Part shown: positions 44,572 to 54,466 of the stretch, piece after piece
Numbering within the stretch: position 1 is the stretch's first letter
How the letters are laid out: each line of letters starts with the position of its first letter
DNA from: DATKFM01 sp963851215
Lineage (GTDB): Bacteria; Pseudomonadota; Alphaproteobacteria; Dongiales; Dongiaceae
Direction of reading: 5' to 3'
Length of the DNA: 64,000 nucleotides
Assembly (NCBI GenBank): GCA_963851215.1
Contig: CAWKOG010000004.1
Span: forward strand, 30,034 to 94,033
Program-made: the position numbers and the translations under genes
Notes under the pieces: generated by a model
What the model saw: only the letters and a program-made list of their open reading frames with translations
The model's database searches: none
What the model was told of the DNA's origin: nothing

Positions 44572-45934
44572 ATGTCCCGTGTCGTCGAGTTGCTTTACTC
44601 GCGTCGCGTTCCGCACGTCGCGGCGCTGGCGCTGATGTCATTCGGGTTTGCCGGCTGCAGCGCCGACATGCAGACGCGGCTGTCGCAAAACAACCTCTCC
44701 AATCCCTTTGCGTCGCAGCCGGAAACTACCAGCTCGGTGCGGACGCCTGCGGTCGAGCGCCGCGAACTGCCGCAATATTCCCGCCCGCAAGCGCAATACC
44801 AGTCACAGCCGCTGCCGCCGCCGATCGCGGCGCCGCAGTCCTATCCGGCCGCGCATTCCGGCGTGTCCGGAGGAGGGCGCGGACTGTCCTCTTATGCGCC
44901 GCCGACGCATCAGCCGATGGAGACGACGGGCACCGTCGCCCCGCGCTCGGTCGCGGCCGTCCGCGCGCCGGCTCAAGCATCGGCGCAGGCCGGCACCACG
45001 ATCATCGTCGGCACCAGCGACACGCTCGAAACCTTGTCGCGCCGCTACAACGTTTCCTCCGCCGCGATCCTGCAGGCCAATGGCTACAAGGGACCGCGCG
45101 CGCTGTCGCCCGGCCAGCAACTGATCATTCCCCGTCAGACCGCGGCGGTCGCGGCGCCGGCGCCGGCCCTGGCGGCGCCGGCCAGCAAGCCCGTGGCTGT
45201 TGCGGCCGCGCCGACGGTTCATGTCGTCAATCGCGGCGACACCTTGCTCAGCATCGCGCGTCGCAACCACGTGCCGGTGGCGGATCTCGCCAGGGCCAAC
45301 GGCCTCGATTCCATCGGCCAACCTCAAGCTCGGCCAGAAACTGAACGTGCCCGGCGCAAAGACCGCGGCGGCGGCGCCCGCCGCCCAGCCGGCCGCCGTT
45401 GCCGCCGCTCAGCCCGCCGCCGGCGCCGGCGACCCGGACGGCTGCATTGGCCGGCACGCCCCCGCAAAGCGCGCGGCTCGCCAGGCCACGACCAAGGTGG
45501 AAGAGGCGCCCGCGGCCGAAGCCCCGGTCAAGGCCAGTGAAGCAACCGGCGCGCTGCCGACATTCCGCTGGCCGGTGCGCGGCAAGGTGATCACGAGCTA
45601 CGGCGCCAAGACCAACGGCAAGTCGAACGACGGCATCAATCTGGCGGTGCCGGAAGGCACGCCGGTGAAGGCGGCGGAGGACGGCGTCGTCGCCTATTCC
45701 GGAAATGAACTCAAGGGTTACGGCAATCTCGTTCTGGTTCGGCACTCCAACGGTTACGTCACCGCATATGCCCATGCGAGTGAACTGCTGGTGAAGCGCG
45801 GCGACACGATCAAGCGCGGCCAGATCATTGCCAAGTCGGGTCAGTCGGGAGAGGTGGGGTCGCCGCAACTCCACTTCGAGATCCGCAAGGGATCTTCACC
45901 GGTTGACCCGCTTCAATTCCTCAACGGCGCGTGA
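44572..45934 (+). CDS. NlpD-like LysM/LytM lipoprotein (degenerate M23 peptidase)
   Basis: An envelope protein with a lipobox (FGFAGCS, Cys about residue 27), a Pro/Gln-rich linker, two LysM modules (SDTLETLSRRYNVSSAAILQ and NRGDTLLSIARRNHVPVADL) and a C-terminal M23/LytM domain (TFRWPVRGKVITSYG to the end). In the LytM domain the first zinc motif reads SNDGINLAVPEG, lacking the usual His and Asp ligands. This resembles NlpD, which activates amidases but does not cut peptidoglycan. Indels near 45,321, 45,440 and 45,500 break the linker. About 453 residues. Confidence 0.85.
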
Positions 45935-45980
45935 GGCGAGCAGCCTTCGCACGCACATTGCGTCCACACCCTGCAACTGC

Positions 45981-46069
45981 CATCGCCCGGTCCTTGACCG
46001 GGCGATCCAGTATTTCCGGTGCCTGCGAGCTGCGGCGCACTGGAACTTTGCTTTCGCGGAGATGACGGT
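45981..46069. repeat. Palindromic intergenic repeat after the LysM/LytM gene
   Basis: A perfect 11-bp inverted repeat ATCGCCCGGTC-CTT-GACCGGGCGAT at 45,982-46,006 is followed by a stretch ending CGCGGAGATGACGG. The whole resembles a damaged member of the repeat class seen at 53,243. The remaining bases of the 45,935-46,255 gap hold nothing I recognise. Confidence 0.65.
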
Positions 46070-46255
46070 GTAGGGCCGTGATTGCAGCCGCGGCCCGGAG
46101 GTGTACTTTATCACCCGGGTCGGCTATTCCGTGTCCTTTAGGCTGCCGCTGTCGGCCACCGTTTTTACAACTCTCAGCGCTTCGCTGCTTGCGGTTCGCA
46201 GTCATGCCGAAACCGCCTCTGGCGCGCCGCGTAAAACCATGATTTGCGACCTCCC

Positions 46256-47760
46256 ATGATCTGGCGGACTACTAAGGCAAGGATTGCCACCTGGTTCGGC
46301 TTCGTCCTGATGTGCCTCGGCATGTTCATGGCGATCCTCGACATTCAGGTGGTCGCGACCTCGCTGCCGGCGATCCAGAATGCGCTGGCGATATCGCCCG
46401 ATGCGATGAGCTGGATCCAGACGGCGTATCTGATCGCCGAGATCATGGCCATTCCGCTGACCGGCTGGCTGACGCGCGTCCTCACGTTGCGCTGGCTGTT
46501 CGTGATCGCGATCTTCGTGTTCACCGTGACGTCGATCGGCTGCGCCTTCAGCAGCAATTTCGCGTCGCTCGTTGTCTTCCGCGTCCTGCAGGGGTTTGCC
46601 GGCGGCACGCTGATCCCCGCGGTGTTCTCCGGCATCTTCCTGTTGTTTCCGGCGCGCGCCCATCCGGTGGCCGGCACCATCGCCGGCATCATGGCCGTGC
46701 TGGCGCCGACGGTCGGGCCGGTGGTCGGCGGCTGGATCACGCACCATTATTCCTGGCCCTGGCTGTTCCTGGTCAACGTCGTCCCCGGCGTCATCGCGGT
46801 GATCGCGACACCGTTCCTGCTGCCGCGGGGCAGGCCTCGGCTGAACCAGCTGAAGAATTTCGACGGAATCTCGCTGGCGCTGATGGCGGTGGCGCTGGCG
46901 AGCCTGGAGATCGGCTTGAAGCGGGCCCCGCACGATGGCTGGTTCTCCGCCGTCTGCTTCGGGCTGTTCGCGCTCTGCGCGGTCGCCACGGCGGTGTTTG
47001 CCATCCGGACGCTGAAGGCGGTGCAGCCGGTGGTCGAACTGACCACGCTGAAGGTGCGGCCGTTTTCGGTCGGCTGCGGGCTCAGCTTTTGCCTCGGCGT
47101 CGGATTGTTCGGCGCGGTCTATTTGATGCCGGTGTTTCTCGCCTATGTCCGGCAGCACGACCCGCTGCAGATCGGGTGCGATCATGCTGGTGACGGGAGC
47201 AGCCCAACTGGTGGCCGCGCCGATTGCCGGCGCGCTGGAGAGCCGGGTCGATCCGCGCTGGCTGTCGGCGTTTGGATTTGGCCTGTTCGCCATTGGCCTC
47301 GGCATGAGCGCGTTCGAAAGCCGCACCGCCGATTTCGACGAGATGTTCTGGCCGCAGGTGCTGCGCGGCTTCGCGGCGATGTTTTGCCTGCTGCCGCCGA
47401 CCAGGCTGGCGCTGGAGACGTTGCCGCACAAGCAGGTGCCGGACGCCAGCGGCCTGTTCAACATGATGCGAAACCTCGGCGGCGCGGTCGGGATCGCGCT
47501 GATCGATACCATCCTCTACGGACGCACAGCGGCCATGCCGAAGCCATCCGCCAGCGCCTGGTCGCCGGCGACGTCACGGCCGCGCAGGCGATCGGGCTCG
47601 ACCGGCTTCCGTCCGATCTGTCCGCCGCGGCTTCCATGATCGAGCAGGCGGCCTTCGCCACCAGCGTCAACGAAGCCTGGGCGCTGCTGGCCGCGGTGGC
47701 GCTGCTCGGGCTGCTGATCATCCCGTTGGCGGCGCCGCAGCGCACGCCGCCGGCGGCTGA
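46256..47760 (+). CDS. DHA2-family MFS multidrug exporter (EmrB/QacA-like, frameshifted)
   Basis: A 14-helix drug/proton antiporter of about 505 residues. Motifs are MCLGMFMAILDIQVVATSLP (helix 1, motif D1), FVVFRVLQGFAGG-like text (LVVFRVLQGFAGGTLIP), and motif C region APTVGPVVGGWITHHYSWPW. The second half contains LAYVRQHDPLQIG and DASGLFNMMRNLGGAVG. Frame changes near 47,177 and 47,530 are needed. The exact stop is uncertain: the open frame runs into the convergent ATPase gene, and a TGA at 47,758 in another frame is the likely end. No EmrA-type adaptor is adjacent. Confidence 0.8.
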
Positions 47761-47764
47761 AGGA

Positions 47765-48743
47765 TCAGTCCGGCTTGAGCCGCACGCCGAGCCGTCCCGC
47801 CAGTTCCTGCGTGAACTGCCAGGCGACGCGGCCCGATCGCGAGCCGCGCGTGGTCGACCATTCCAGCGCCTCGCGCTCGAGTTCTGCTTCCGCGAGCTTG
47901 ATGCCGAAATGGCGCGCAATAGCCCTTCACCATCGCCAGATACTCATCCTGGCTGCAGCGGTGAAAGCCGAGCCAAAGACCAAATCGGTCCGACAGCGAG
48001 ACCTTCTCCTCGACCGCTTCGCCGGGATTGATCGCGGTCGAACGCTCGTTCTCGATCATCTCGCGCGCCAACAGATGCCGGCGGTTGGAGGTCGCGTACA
48101 GGATCACATTGTCGGGACGGCCCTCGATGCCGCCTTCCAGCACCGCCTTCAGCGACTTGTAGGAGGCGTCGTTGCCGTCGAACGACAGGTCGTCGCAGAA
48201 CACGATGAAGCGGAAATTTGAACCGCGCAGCAGGTCCATCAGCGCCGGCAGGCTCTCGATGTCCTCGCGGTGAATCTCGATCAGTTTCAGCCGTTCGGCC
48301 GGCTTGCGGCCGGCGTTGATGCTGGCATGCGCCGCCTTCACCAGCGACGATTTCCCCATGCCGCGCGCGCCCCACAGCAGCGCGTTGTTGGCGGGCAGGC
48401 CGTCGGCAAAGCGCTCGGTATTCTCGATCAGGATATCGCGCATCCGGTCGATGCCCTTGAGCAGGCCGAGATCGACCCGGCTGACACGCGGCACCGGCGC
48501 CAGCCGTCCGTTCGGGTGCCAGACGAAGGCGTCGGCGCTGCCGAAGGAGTTGGCGGCGCCGCGACGCCGGCGAGGCAGCGGACAGATGGGAGGCGATGGC
48601 TTCCAGCGCGCGCGCGATTCGCTCCTCGGCATGCCGGCCTCGGCGGCGGCCGCCGGACGTTTTGTCGCGGCCTGGCTTTGACTTGCGCGCGGACGGCCCT
48701 GGCGGCGGGCGCGAGGTGCTGTTTTTCTGGGCTTTTTCGACAT
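47765..48743 (-). CDS. DUF815-type AAA ATPase
   Basis: A P-loop ATPase of unknown role. Walker A is LLWGARGMGKSSLVKAAHA and Walker B is FRFIVFCDDLSFDG; sensor-like text is NVILYATSNRRHLLAREM. It starts with a basic N-terminus (MSKKPRKTAPRAR). Indels in the first 90 codons and near 47,925 disturb the ends; the corrected C-terminus reads GVRLKPD to the stop at 47765. About 325 residues. Convergent with the MFS gene. Confidence 0.82.
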
Positions 48744-48924
48744 CTGATCGGGTTCCTGACAGCGCACCCATATCGGGCCTTTCCGGGAGCCGCAAGCGGT
48801 GCAAATGAGGGGTCTGGCAGCGTTGCAATTGGGGCGCTGGCCGCTATAGTCCGCGCGAATTTGACCGAACCGGCCTGACGCCGATGGGTCGCCGGTTTAC
48901 CCCCGTTTCACGAGGATTGTCCGA

Positions 48925-49290
48925 ATGCTGATTACTCCTGCGTTTGCCCAGGCCGCGGCCGGCGGCGATACCAACAGCATGTTGATGTCGCTGCTGCCGT
49001 TCGCGCTGATCTTCGTGATCATGTATTTCCTGATTCTGCGGCCGCAGCAGAAGAAGGTGAAGGACCACGCCGAACTGGTGAAGAACATCCGCCGCGGCGA
49101 CACCGTCGTCACCTCGGGCGGCCTCGTCGGCAAGGTGACAAAAGTGGTCGACGACGACCAGATCGAATTCGAAATCTCCGACGGCGTCCGCGTGCGGCAG
49201 ATGCGGCAGATGATTTCCGGCGTGCGCGCCAAGGGCGAGCCGGCGAAGGAAAAGGCCGAGCCCGCCAAGGACGAAACGTCCGCGAGCTAG
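48925..49290 (+). CDS. yajC: Preprotein translocase subunit YajC
   Basis: Small inner-membrane partner of SecDF. One membrane helix (MSLLPFALIFVIMYFLIL) leads to the family motif RPQQKKVKDHAELV and GDTVVTSGGLVGKVTKV. 121 residues with a charged Lys/Glu tail, unbroken. GAGG lies eight bases before the ATG. It heads the yajC-secD-secF operon. Confidence 0.93.
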   Translation: MLITPAFAQAAAGGDTNSMLMSLLPFALIFVIMYFLILRPQQKKVKDHAELVKNIRRGDTVVTSGGLVGKVTKVVDDDQIEFEISDGVRVRQMRQMISGVRAKGEPAKEKAEPAKDETSAS

Positions 49291-49333
49291 CTTTTCGCGC
49301 GCCGTATTTCCCAAGATCTGACGGGTCAACTCG

Positions 49334-50942
49334 ATGTTGTATTTCTCGCGGTGGAAGGCGCTGGCGATCATCCTGACGGCGCTGGTGGTGTGCCTTTGCG
49401 CCGTTCCGAATTTCTTTCCCGCAGGCGAAGGTCAAGACCTGGCCGCTCTGGGCGCAGCGTCATATCGTGCTCGGGCCTCGATCTGCAGGGCGGTTCGTAC
49501 CTGCTGCTCGAGGTCGATTCCAACTACGTCAAGAAGGAAAAGCTCGATCAGGTTCGCGACGACATCCGGCGCGCGCTGCGCGATGCCAAGATCCCCTATA
49601 CCGGGCTTGCCGTCCGCAACGACAACGTCGAGGTGCGGATCACCAAGGACACCGATGTGCCGGCCGCGCTGACCAAACTGCGCGAGCTGTCGCAGCCGCT
49701 CGGCGGTTTGCTCGGCTCCAGCGGCCAGCGCAGCCTTGAAGTCAGCGATGCCGGCGGCGGGTTGATCCGCCTCACCGTGCCGCAGGCCGCCATCACCGAA
49801 CGCATCCGGCAGACGATCGAACAGTCGATCCAGATCGTCGAGCGCCGCGTCAACGAATTGGGCACGGTCGAGCCGGTGATCCAGCGGCAGGGCAGGGATC
49901 GTATCCTGGTGCAGGTGCCGGGCTTGCAGGATCCCGACGCGAGCTCAAGCGCATCCTGGGCAAGACCGCCAAGATGGAATTCCGCATGGTCGATCAGACG
50001 GTGCCGCCGGATCAGGCCGCTGGCAGGCGTGTACCGGCCGATTCCGAATTGCTGATGAGTTCGACCTCGCCGAAGACCCCCTATGTGATCAAGAAGCAGG
50101 TTCTGGTCTCCGGCGGCGATCTGACCGACGCCCAGCCGGGCTTCGACCAGCGCACGCGGCGAGCCGATCGTCAGCTTCCGGTTCAACACCTCAGGCTCGC
50201 GCAAATTCTCGCAGGCGACCACCGAGAATGTCGGGCAACCCTTTGCGATCGTGCTCGACAATGAGGTGATTTCCGCGCCTGTCATCCGCGAGCCGATCAC
50301 CGGCGGTTCCGGTCAGATTTCCGGCAGCTTCACCGTGCAGGCCGCCAACGAACTTGCGATCCTGCTGCGCGCCGGCGCGCTGCCGGCGCCGCTCGACCGT
50401 GATCGAGGAGCGCACCGTCGGTCCCGGCCTCGGCCAGGACTTCGATCGAGAAGGGCGAACTCGCCGCCTATGTCGGCTCGATCATGGTCATCGTGTTCAT
50501 GCTGCTGACCTACCGGCTGTTCGGGGTGTTCGCCAATATCGCGGTCGCCATCAACGTCGCGATGATCTTCGGCATCCTGTCGCTGCTGAATGCCACGCTG
50601 ACGCTGCCCGGCATCGCCGGCATCGTGCTGACGGTCGGCATCGCCGTCGACTCCAACGTGCTGATCTATGAGCGCATCCGCGAGGAATTGCGCGGCGGAC
50701 GCACCGCGATTTCCGCGATCGACGCCGGCTTCAGGCGCGCGCTGTCGACAATTCTCGATTCCAACATCACCACCTTCATCGCCGCCGCCGTGCTGTTCTA
50801 TATCGGCACCGGACCGGTGCGCGGCTTCGCCGTGACGCTCGGCATCGGCATCATCACCACGGTCTTCACCGCGTTTACGCTCACCAGCCTGATCGTCGCG
50901 ACCTGGGTGCGATGGAAGCGGCCGCAGACCGTGCCGATTTAG
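49334..50942 (+). CDS. secD: Protein translocase subunit SecD (frameshifted)
   Basis: Uses the proton gradient to pull exported proteins out of SecYEG. Helix 1 is at the start (WKALAIILTALVVCLCAVPN). GLDLQGGSYLLLEVD opens the periplasmic P1 domain; VPGLQDP and NEVISAPVIREPITGG follow. The C-terminal membrane half includes GIVLTVGIAVDSNVLIYERIREEL. About seven indels (near 49,425, 49,470, 49,938, 50,020, 50,158, 50,395 and 50,445) break the frame, mostly in the periplasmic part. About 533 residues once corrected. Confidence 0.9.
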
Positions 50943-50956
50943 GAAATGAGCCGGCT

Positions 50957-51968
50957 GTGACACAATTTCGTTCTCATCGGACTCGGTGTCCTGATTGCCG
51001 TGCTGACGGTGGTCGCCTGCTTCGGCTGGCTGCCGCCGCTGCGAATCGTGCCCGACGACACCAAGTTCGATTTCACCCGCTTTCGCCGCATCAGTTTTCC
51101 GATTTCGGCGCTGCTTTCGATTGTCGCGATCGTCCTGTTCTTCACCCACGGGCTGAATTTCGGCATCGACTTCAAGGGCGGCACGCTGCTGGAAGTGCAG
51201 TCCAAGTCCGGCGCCGCCGACATCGCCTCGATGCGGGCGACGCTGAGCGGTCTCGGGCTTGGCGACGTGCAGTTGCAGCAGTTCGGCGGACCCGCCGATG
51301 TGCTGATCCGGGTCGCCGAGCAGCCCGGCGGCGACGCCGCACAGCAGGAGGCGGTGCAGAAAGTTCGCGCCGCGCTCGGCGATGCCGTCGAATACCGCCG
51401 CGTCGAGGTGGTCGGACCGCGCGTCTCCGGCGAACTCCTGGCCTACGGCATGCTGGGGCTGATGCTCGCGATCTTCGCGATCCTGATCTATCTCTGGTTC
51501 CGGTTCGAATGGCAGTTCGCGCTCGGCGCCATGATCGCCAACGTCCATGACATCGTTCTCACCATCGGCTTCATGTCGATCAGCCAGGTCGATTTCGATC
51601 TGACCAGTATCGCGGCGCTCCTGACCATTCTCGGCTATTCCCTCAACGACACCGTCGTGATCTACGACCGGATCAGGGAAATGCTGCGGCGTTACAAGAA
51701 AATGCCGATGCCGGAATTGCTCAACGAGTCCATCAACTCGACGCTGTCGCGCTCGATCATCACCCACGTCACGGTGACGCTGGCGCTGCTGGCGCTGCTC
51801 ATGTTCGGCGGTCACGCCATCCACAGCTTCACCGCCGTGATGATCTTCGGCGTGGTGCTGGTCGGCACCTACACCTCGATCTTCATCGCAGCCCCGATCC
51901 TGATCTATCTCGGCGTCGGCACCCACCGCGACGCGCCGGACAAAACCGGGCTGCCAAAGAAGAAGTGA
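50957..51968 (+). CDS. secF: Protein translocase subunit SecF
   Basis: Partner of SecD. It has helix 1 (FVLIGLGVLIAVLTVVACFG), RISFPISALLSIVAIVLFF, the P1-like GIDFKGGTLLEVQ, and the conserved LLTILGYSLNDTVVIYDRIRE. The start is unclear. A GTG at 50957 is likely but needs a one-base correction about five codons in; an ATG at 50946 meets an in-frame TGA after four codons. From 51,000 on the frame is unbroken, about 335 residues in all. Its stop overlaps a GTGA before the next gene. Confidence 0.9.
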
Positions 51969-51970
51969 CG

Positions 51971-52354
51971 ATGCCGGCCCCGTCGGACGCTCCGCATCTT
52001 CCGAGATCGGCGCCGATCGAGGCCTACGGCAAGGGCGGCTTCGCCTTTGCCGAGATGTCGCATCGCGGCTCGCTGCTGTGCCTGCCGGATGCGATCTGGG
52101 CCTGGCCGGTGGTCAGGGCCGCCGACATCGACAAGGCGTCGCTGGAGCGGGTGTTCGCCGCCGCTGATGGCATCGATACGCTGATCATCGGCACCGGCAC
52201 CGAGGTCTGGCTGCCGCCGTCCGGCCTGCGCGAGGCGCTGCGCGCCGTGAAGGTGGTGCTGGATCCGATGCAGACCGGTCCGGCGATCCGCACCTACAAC
52301 ATCATGATCGGCGAGCGGCGGCGCGTCGCGGCGGCGCTGATCGCGGTGCCATGA
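51971..52354 (+). CDS. Mth938-like domain protein
   Basis: A 127-residue protein of the Mth938/DUF498 family (PIEAYGKGGFAFAEMSHRGSLL, DTLIIGTGTEVWLPPSGLREAL, NIMIGERRRVAAALIAV). Relatives in eukaryotes (NDUFAF3) help assemble complex I. The bacterial role is unknown; the position after secDF is conserved in alphaproteobacteria as I recall. The frame is intact. Its stop overlaps the next ATG. Confidence 0.82.
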   Translation: MPAPSDAPHLPRSAPIEAYGKGGFAFAEMSHRGSLLCLPDAIWAWPVVRAADIDKASLERVFAAADGIDTLIIGTGTEVWLPPSGLREALRAVKVVLDPMQTGPAIRTYNIMIGERRRVAAALIAVP

Positions 52355-53213
52355 GCAGCGTGGAGGGCAACAGGGACTCCGCGGCGTTCTGCGCCGAACT
52401 GGTGCGCAGCCACGATTTCGCCCGCTACGCTTCCACCTTGTTCGTGCCGTCCGAGCAGCGCCGCGCGCTGCTGGCGATCTACGCCTTCAATGTCGAGATT
52501 TCGCGGGTGCGCGAGCAGGTGAGCCAGCCGCTGCCCGGCGAAATCCGCCTGCAATGGTGGACCGACATGCTGGCGGGCGCAGGCCATGGCGGCGTCGAGG
52601 GCAATCCGGTCGCGGCCGAACTGCTGCTCGCGATCCGCAGCTGCCGGTCTGCCGGTCGAGCGGCTGTCGCGGCTGATCGACGAGCACCAGTTCGATCTCT
52701 ACAACGATCCGATGCCGACCATGGCGGCGCTGGAAGGCTACATCAACGATACCTCGTGCGCGCTGTTTTCGCTCGGCGCCGCGATCTGCCGGCCGCCAAT
52801 CCGATGAGATCGAGCACCTCGCGCGCCATGCCGGCCTCGCGCAGGGCATCGCCCAGGTGATCGCGGCGCTGCCGCTGGACGCCGCGCGGCGTCAATTGTT
52901 CGTGCCGCTGCAACTGCTGCAGCAACATGGCAGCGGGATGGAAGAGGTGTTTGCCGGCAAGCAGACGCCGAAGACTGCGCGCGGCGCTGGATCAACTGAT
53001 CGCCGAGGCGCGGGGGCATCTGAAGACGGCGTTTGCGCTGCTGGCGGGTGTGCCGCCGGAGGCAAGGCGGGTATTCCTGCCGCTGGCGCTGGTTCGCCGC
53101 GATCTGCAGCGGATGTCGCGGGCGGACAACGATCCGTTCGTGCCGCATGTCACGTCGCGGTTTCGGACGCTGTGGACGCTGTGGCGGGCGTCGCGGTCGA
53201 GGGAGTTTCGTAG
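52351..53213 (+). CDS. Phytoene/squalene synthase family protein (frameshifted)
   Basis: A trans-isoprenyl diphosphate synthase-like protein of about 285 residues (SHDFARYASTLFVPSEQRRALLAIYAFN, GEIRLQWWTDML, LIDEHQFDLYNDPMPTMAALEGYINDT, GLAQGIAQVIAALP). The first aspartate-rich motif of true phytoene synthases (DxxxD) is not obvious (EISRVRE stands in its place). It may belong to the COG1562-like branch related to NDUFAF6, which would match the complex-I-assembly theme of its neighbour. Indels near 52,645, 52,795, 52,975 and 53,205 break the frame. Confidence 0.75.
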
Positions 53214-53242
53214 GCGAGGTGACCACGTCGCGTCACCCTCGT

Positions 53243-53345
53243 CGTCATGCGCCGCGAAGGCGGAGTATCCAGTACGCCGTGACGTCCCGACTCTATCACT
53301 AACGCCTCTGGAATACTGGATCATCCGCCTTCGCGGTTGATGACG
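53243..53345. repeat. Palindromic repeat forming the 3' end of the kinase-like gene
   Basis: Outer arms CGTCATGCGCCGCGAAGGCGG / CCGCCTTCGCGGTTGATGACG are near-perfect, and inner arms read TATCCAGTA / TACTGGATCA. The element overlaps the last about eight codons and the stop of the minus-strand gene starting at 54,459, so the repeat supplies that protein's C-terminus. Confidence 0.85.
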
Positions 53346-54459
53346 TCCGTTGAGCGTGACGGCGATTGCGCCAGATCATCCGCCTCGAAATTGAACCGGT
53401 CGCGCAAGTTCTTCCGCGACTCCAGAATGCTCTTCAGGAAGGCGCGGTCGGCGTCGCTGGTCATCATCGGCTCGATCAGGTCGAGCTGGTTCATCGCCAC
53501 GAGTTGCAAGATCTCGGTGCGGGGCTTGCCGGCGGCATCGCGCGGCAGCGCCTGCACCACCTGGATATGCTCCGGCGGCTTTGGGCCCTTTGCGGCCGTG
53601 AGTTCGCTGCGCAGTTGCGCCTCGAGCGCGGGCTGGTCGGCCTCCACAAAGGCATAAAGTCCGACGCCGGTGCGGCGGTCGGCGAAGGCGACAATGGCGG
53701 CGTCGCGGACATCGGGATTTTTCCGGATCAGCTCGAGCAGGACCGGCGCGTCGTTGACCAGCCGCCGGCCGCCGCCTTCGCGGTCGGTGAAGTTGAACAG
53801 GCCGCGGGTGATGGCGCGGTAGACCTTCTTGCCGGTCATCAGCCAGATGCTGGCGACGGCCGATTTGCGCGCCAGGATCTTGCGCTCTGTCGGCGTCAGC
53901 GCCTCCGGCGCATAGCTGCGCTTGTGCTTCAGCAGATGCCGCAGATCCTCATAGGCCGCGATCCGGAACAGCTTGCCGCGCGACTTGAAGCAGGCGGCGA
54001 GCTGGAAGTCCGTGACATAGGCGCGGCCGTCATTGCCGCGCAGCCAGTTTTGTTCCTTGGCGAGATCGTTGTGGCAGATGCCGGCGCGATGCATCTTTCG
54101 CAACGCCTGCTTGGCGGAGCGAAAATAGGCGGCATCGCCATGCGGCTTTGCCATTTGCAGCGCCACGCCATTGATAAAACCGCGCACCAGCGCCTGGCGG
54201 CCGGCCCACAGCAGTTCCGGGCCGACGTCAAGGTCGCGCGCCAGCGCCAGCGCGCGGGCCTCGCGGCCGAACAGATGACGCGCCGGGAGGTAGGACCACC
54301 ACGGCACCTGATCGAGCCGGCGCAACACGGCGTCGACTTCGCCGGCATCGCTCACGAAAGCGGCCGCGCTCGACGGTCGAAAACACGTCGCGCTTCAGCA
54401 GCACGCCTTCGGTCCATCGCGCCGACAGCACGGCGGCGTCCTCTTTGGGGAGAACTCAT
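53321..54459 (-). CDS. Kinase-like domain fused to an acyl-CoA-synthetase C-terminal-type domain
   Basis: About 378 residues. The first two thirds look like a protein-kinase-fold domain: catalytic loop HNDLAKEQNWL (about residue 130) matches HxDxxxxxN, and VTDFQLA stands where DFG is expected. From about residue 240, LLELIRKNPDVRDAAIVAFADRR, LYAFVEAD and the motif LPRDAAGKPRTEILQL match the small C-terminal subdomain of AMP-forming acyl-CoA synthetases, whose lysine acts in adenylation; the large domain is absent. The start at 54459 needs removal of one base near 54,445 and another near 54,357. It follows trmFO by 7 bases. I infer both domains from motif wording only. Confidence 0.6.
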
Positions 54460-54466
54460 GAAATGC

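Noticed and set aside
50946..50970. TGA recoding or selenocysteine at the secF start
   Set aside because: The in-frame TGA four codons after an ATG is better explained by a GTG start at 50957 plus an indel; no SECIS-like hairpin was noticed and indels are common around it.
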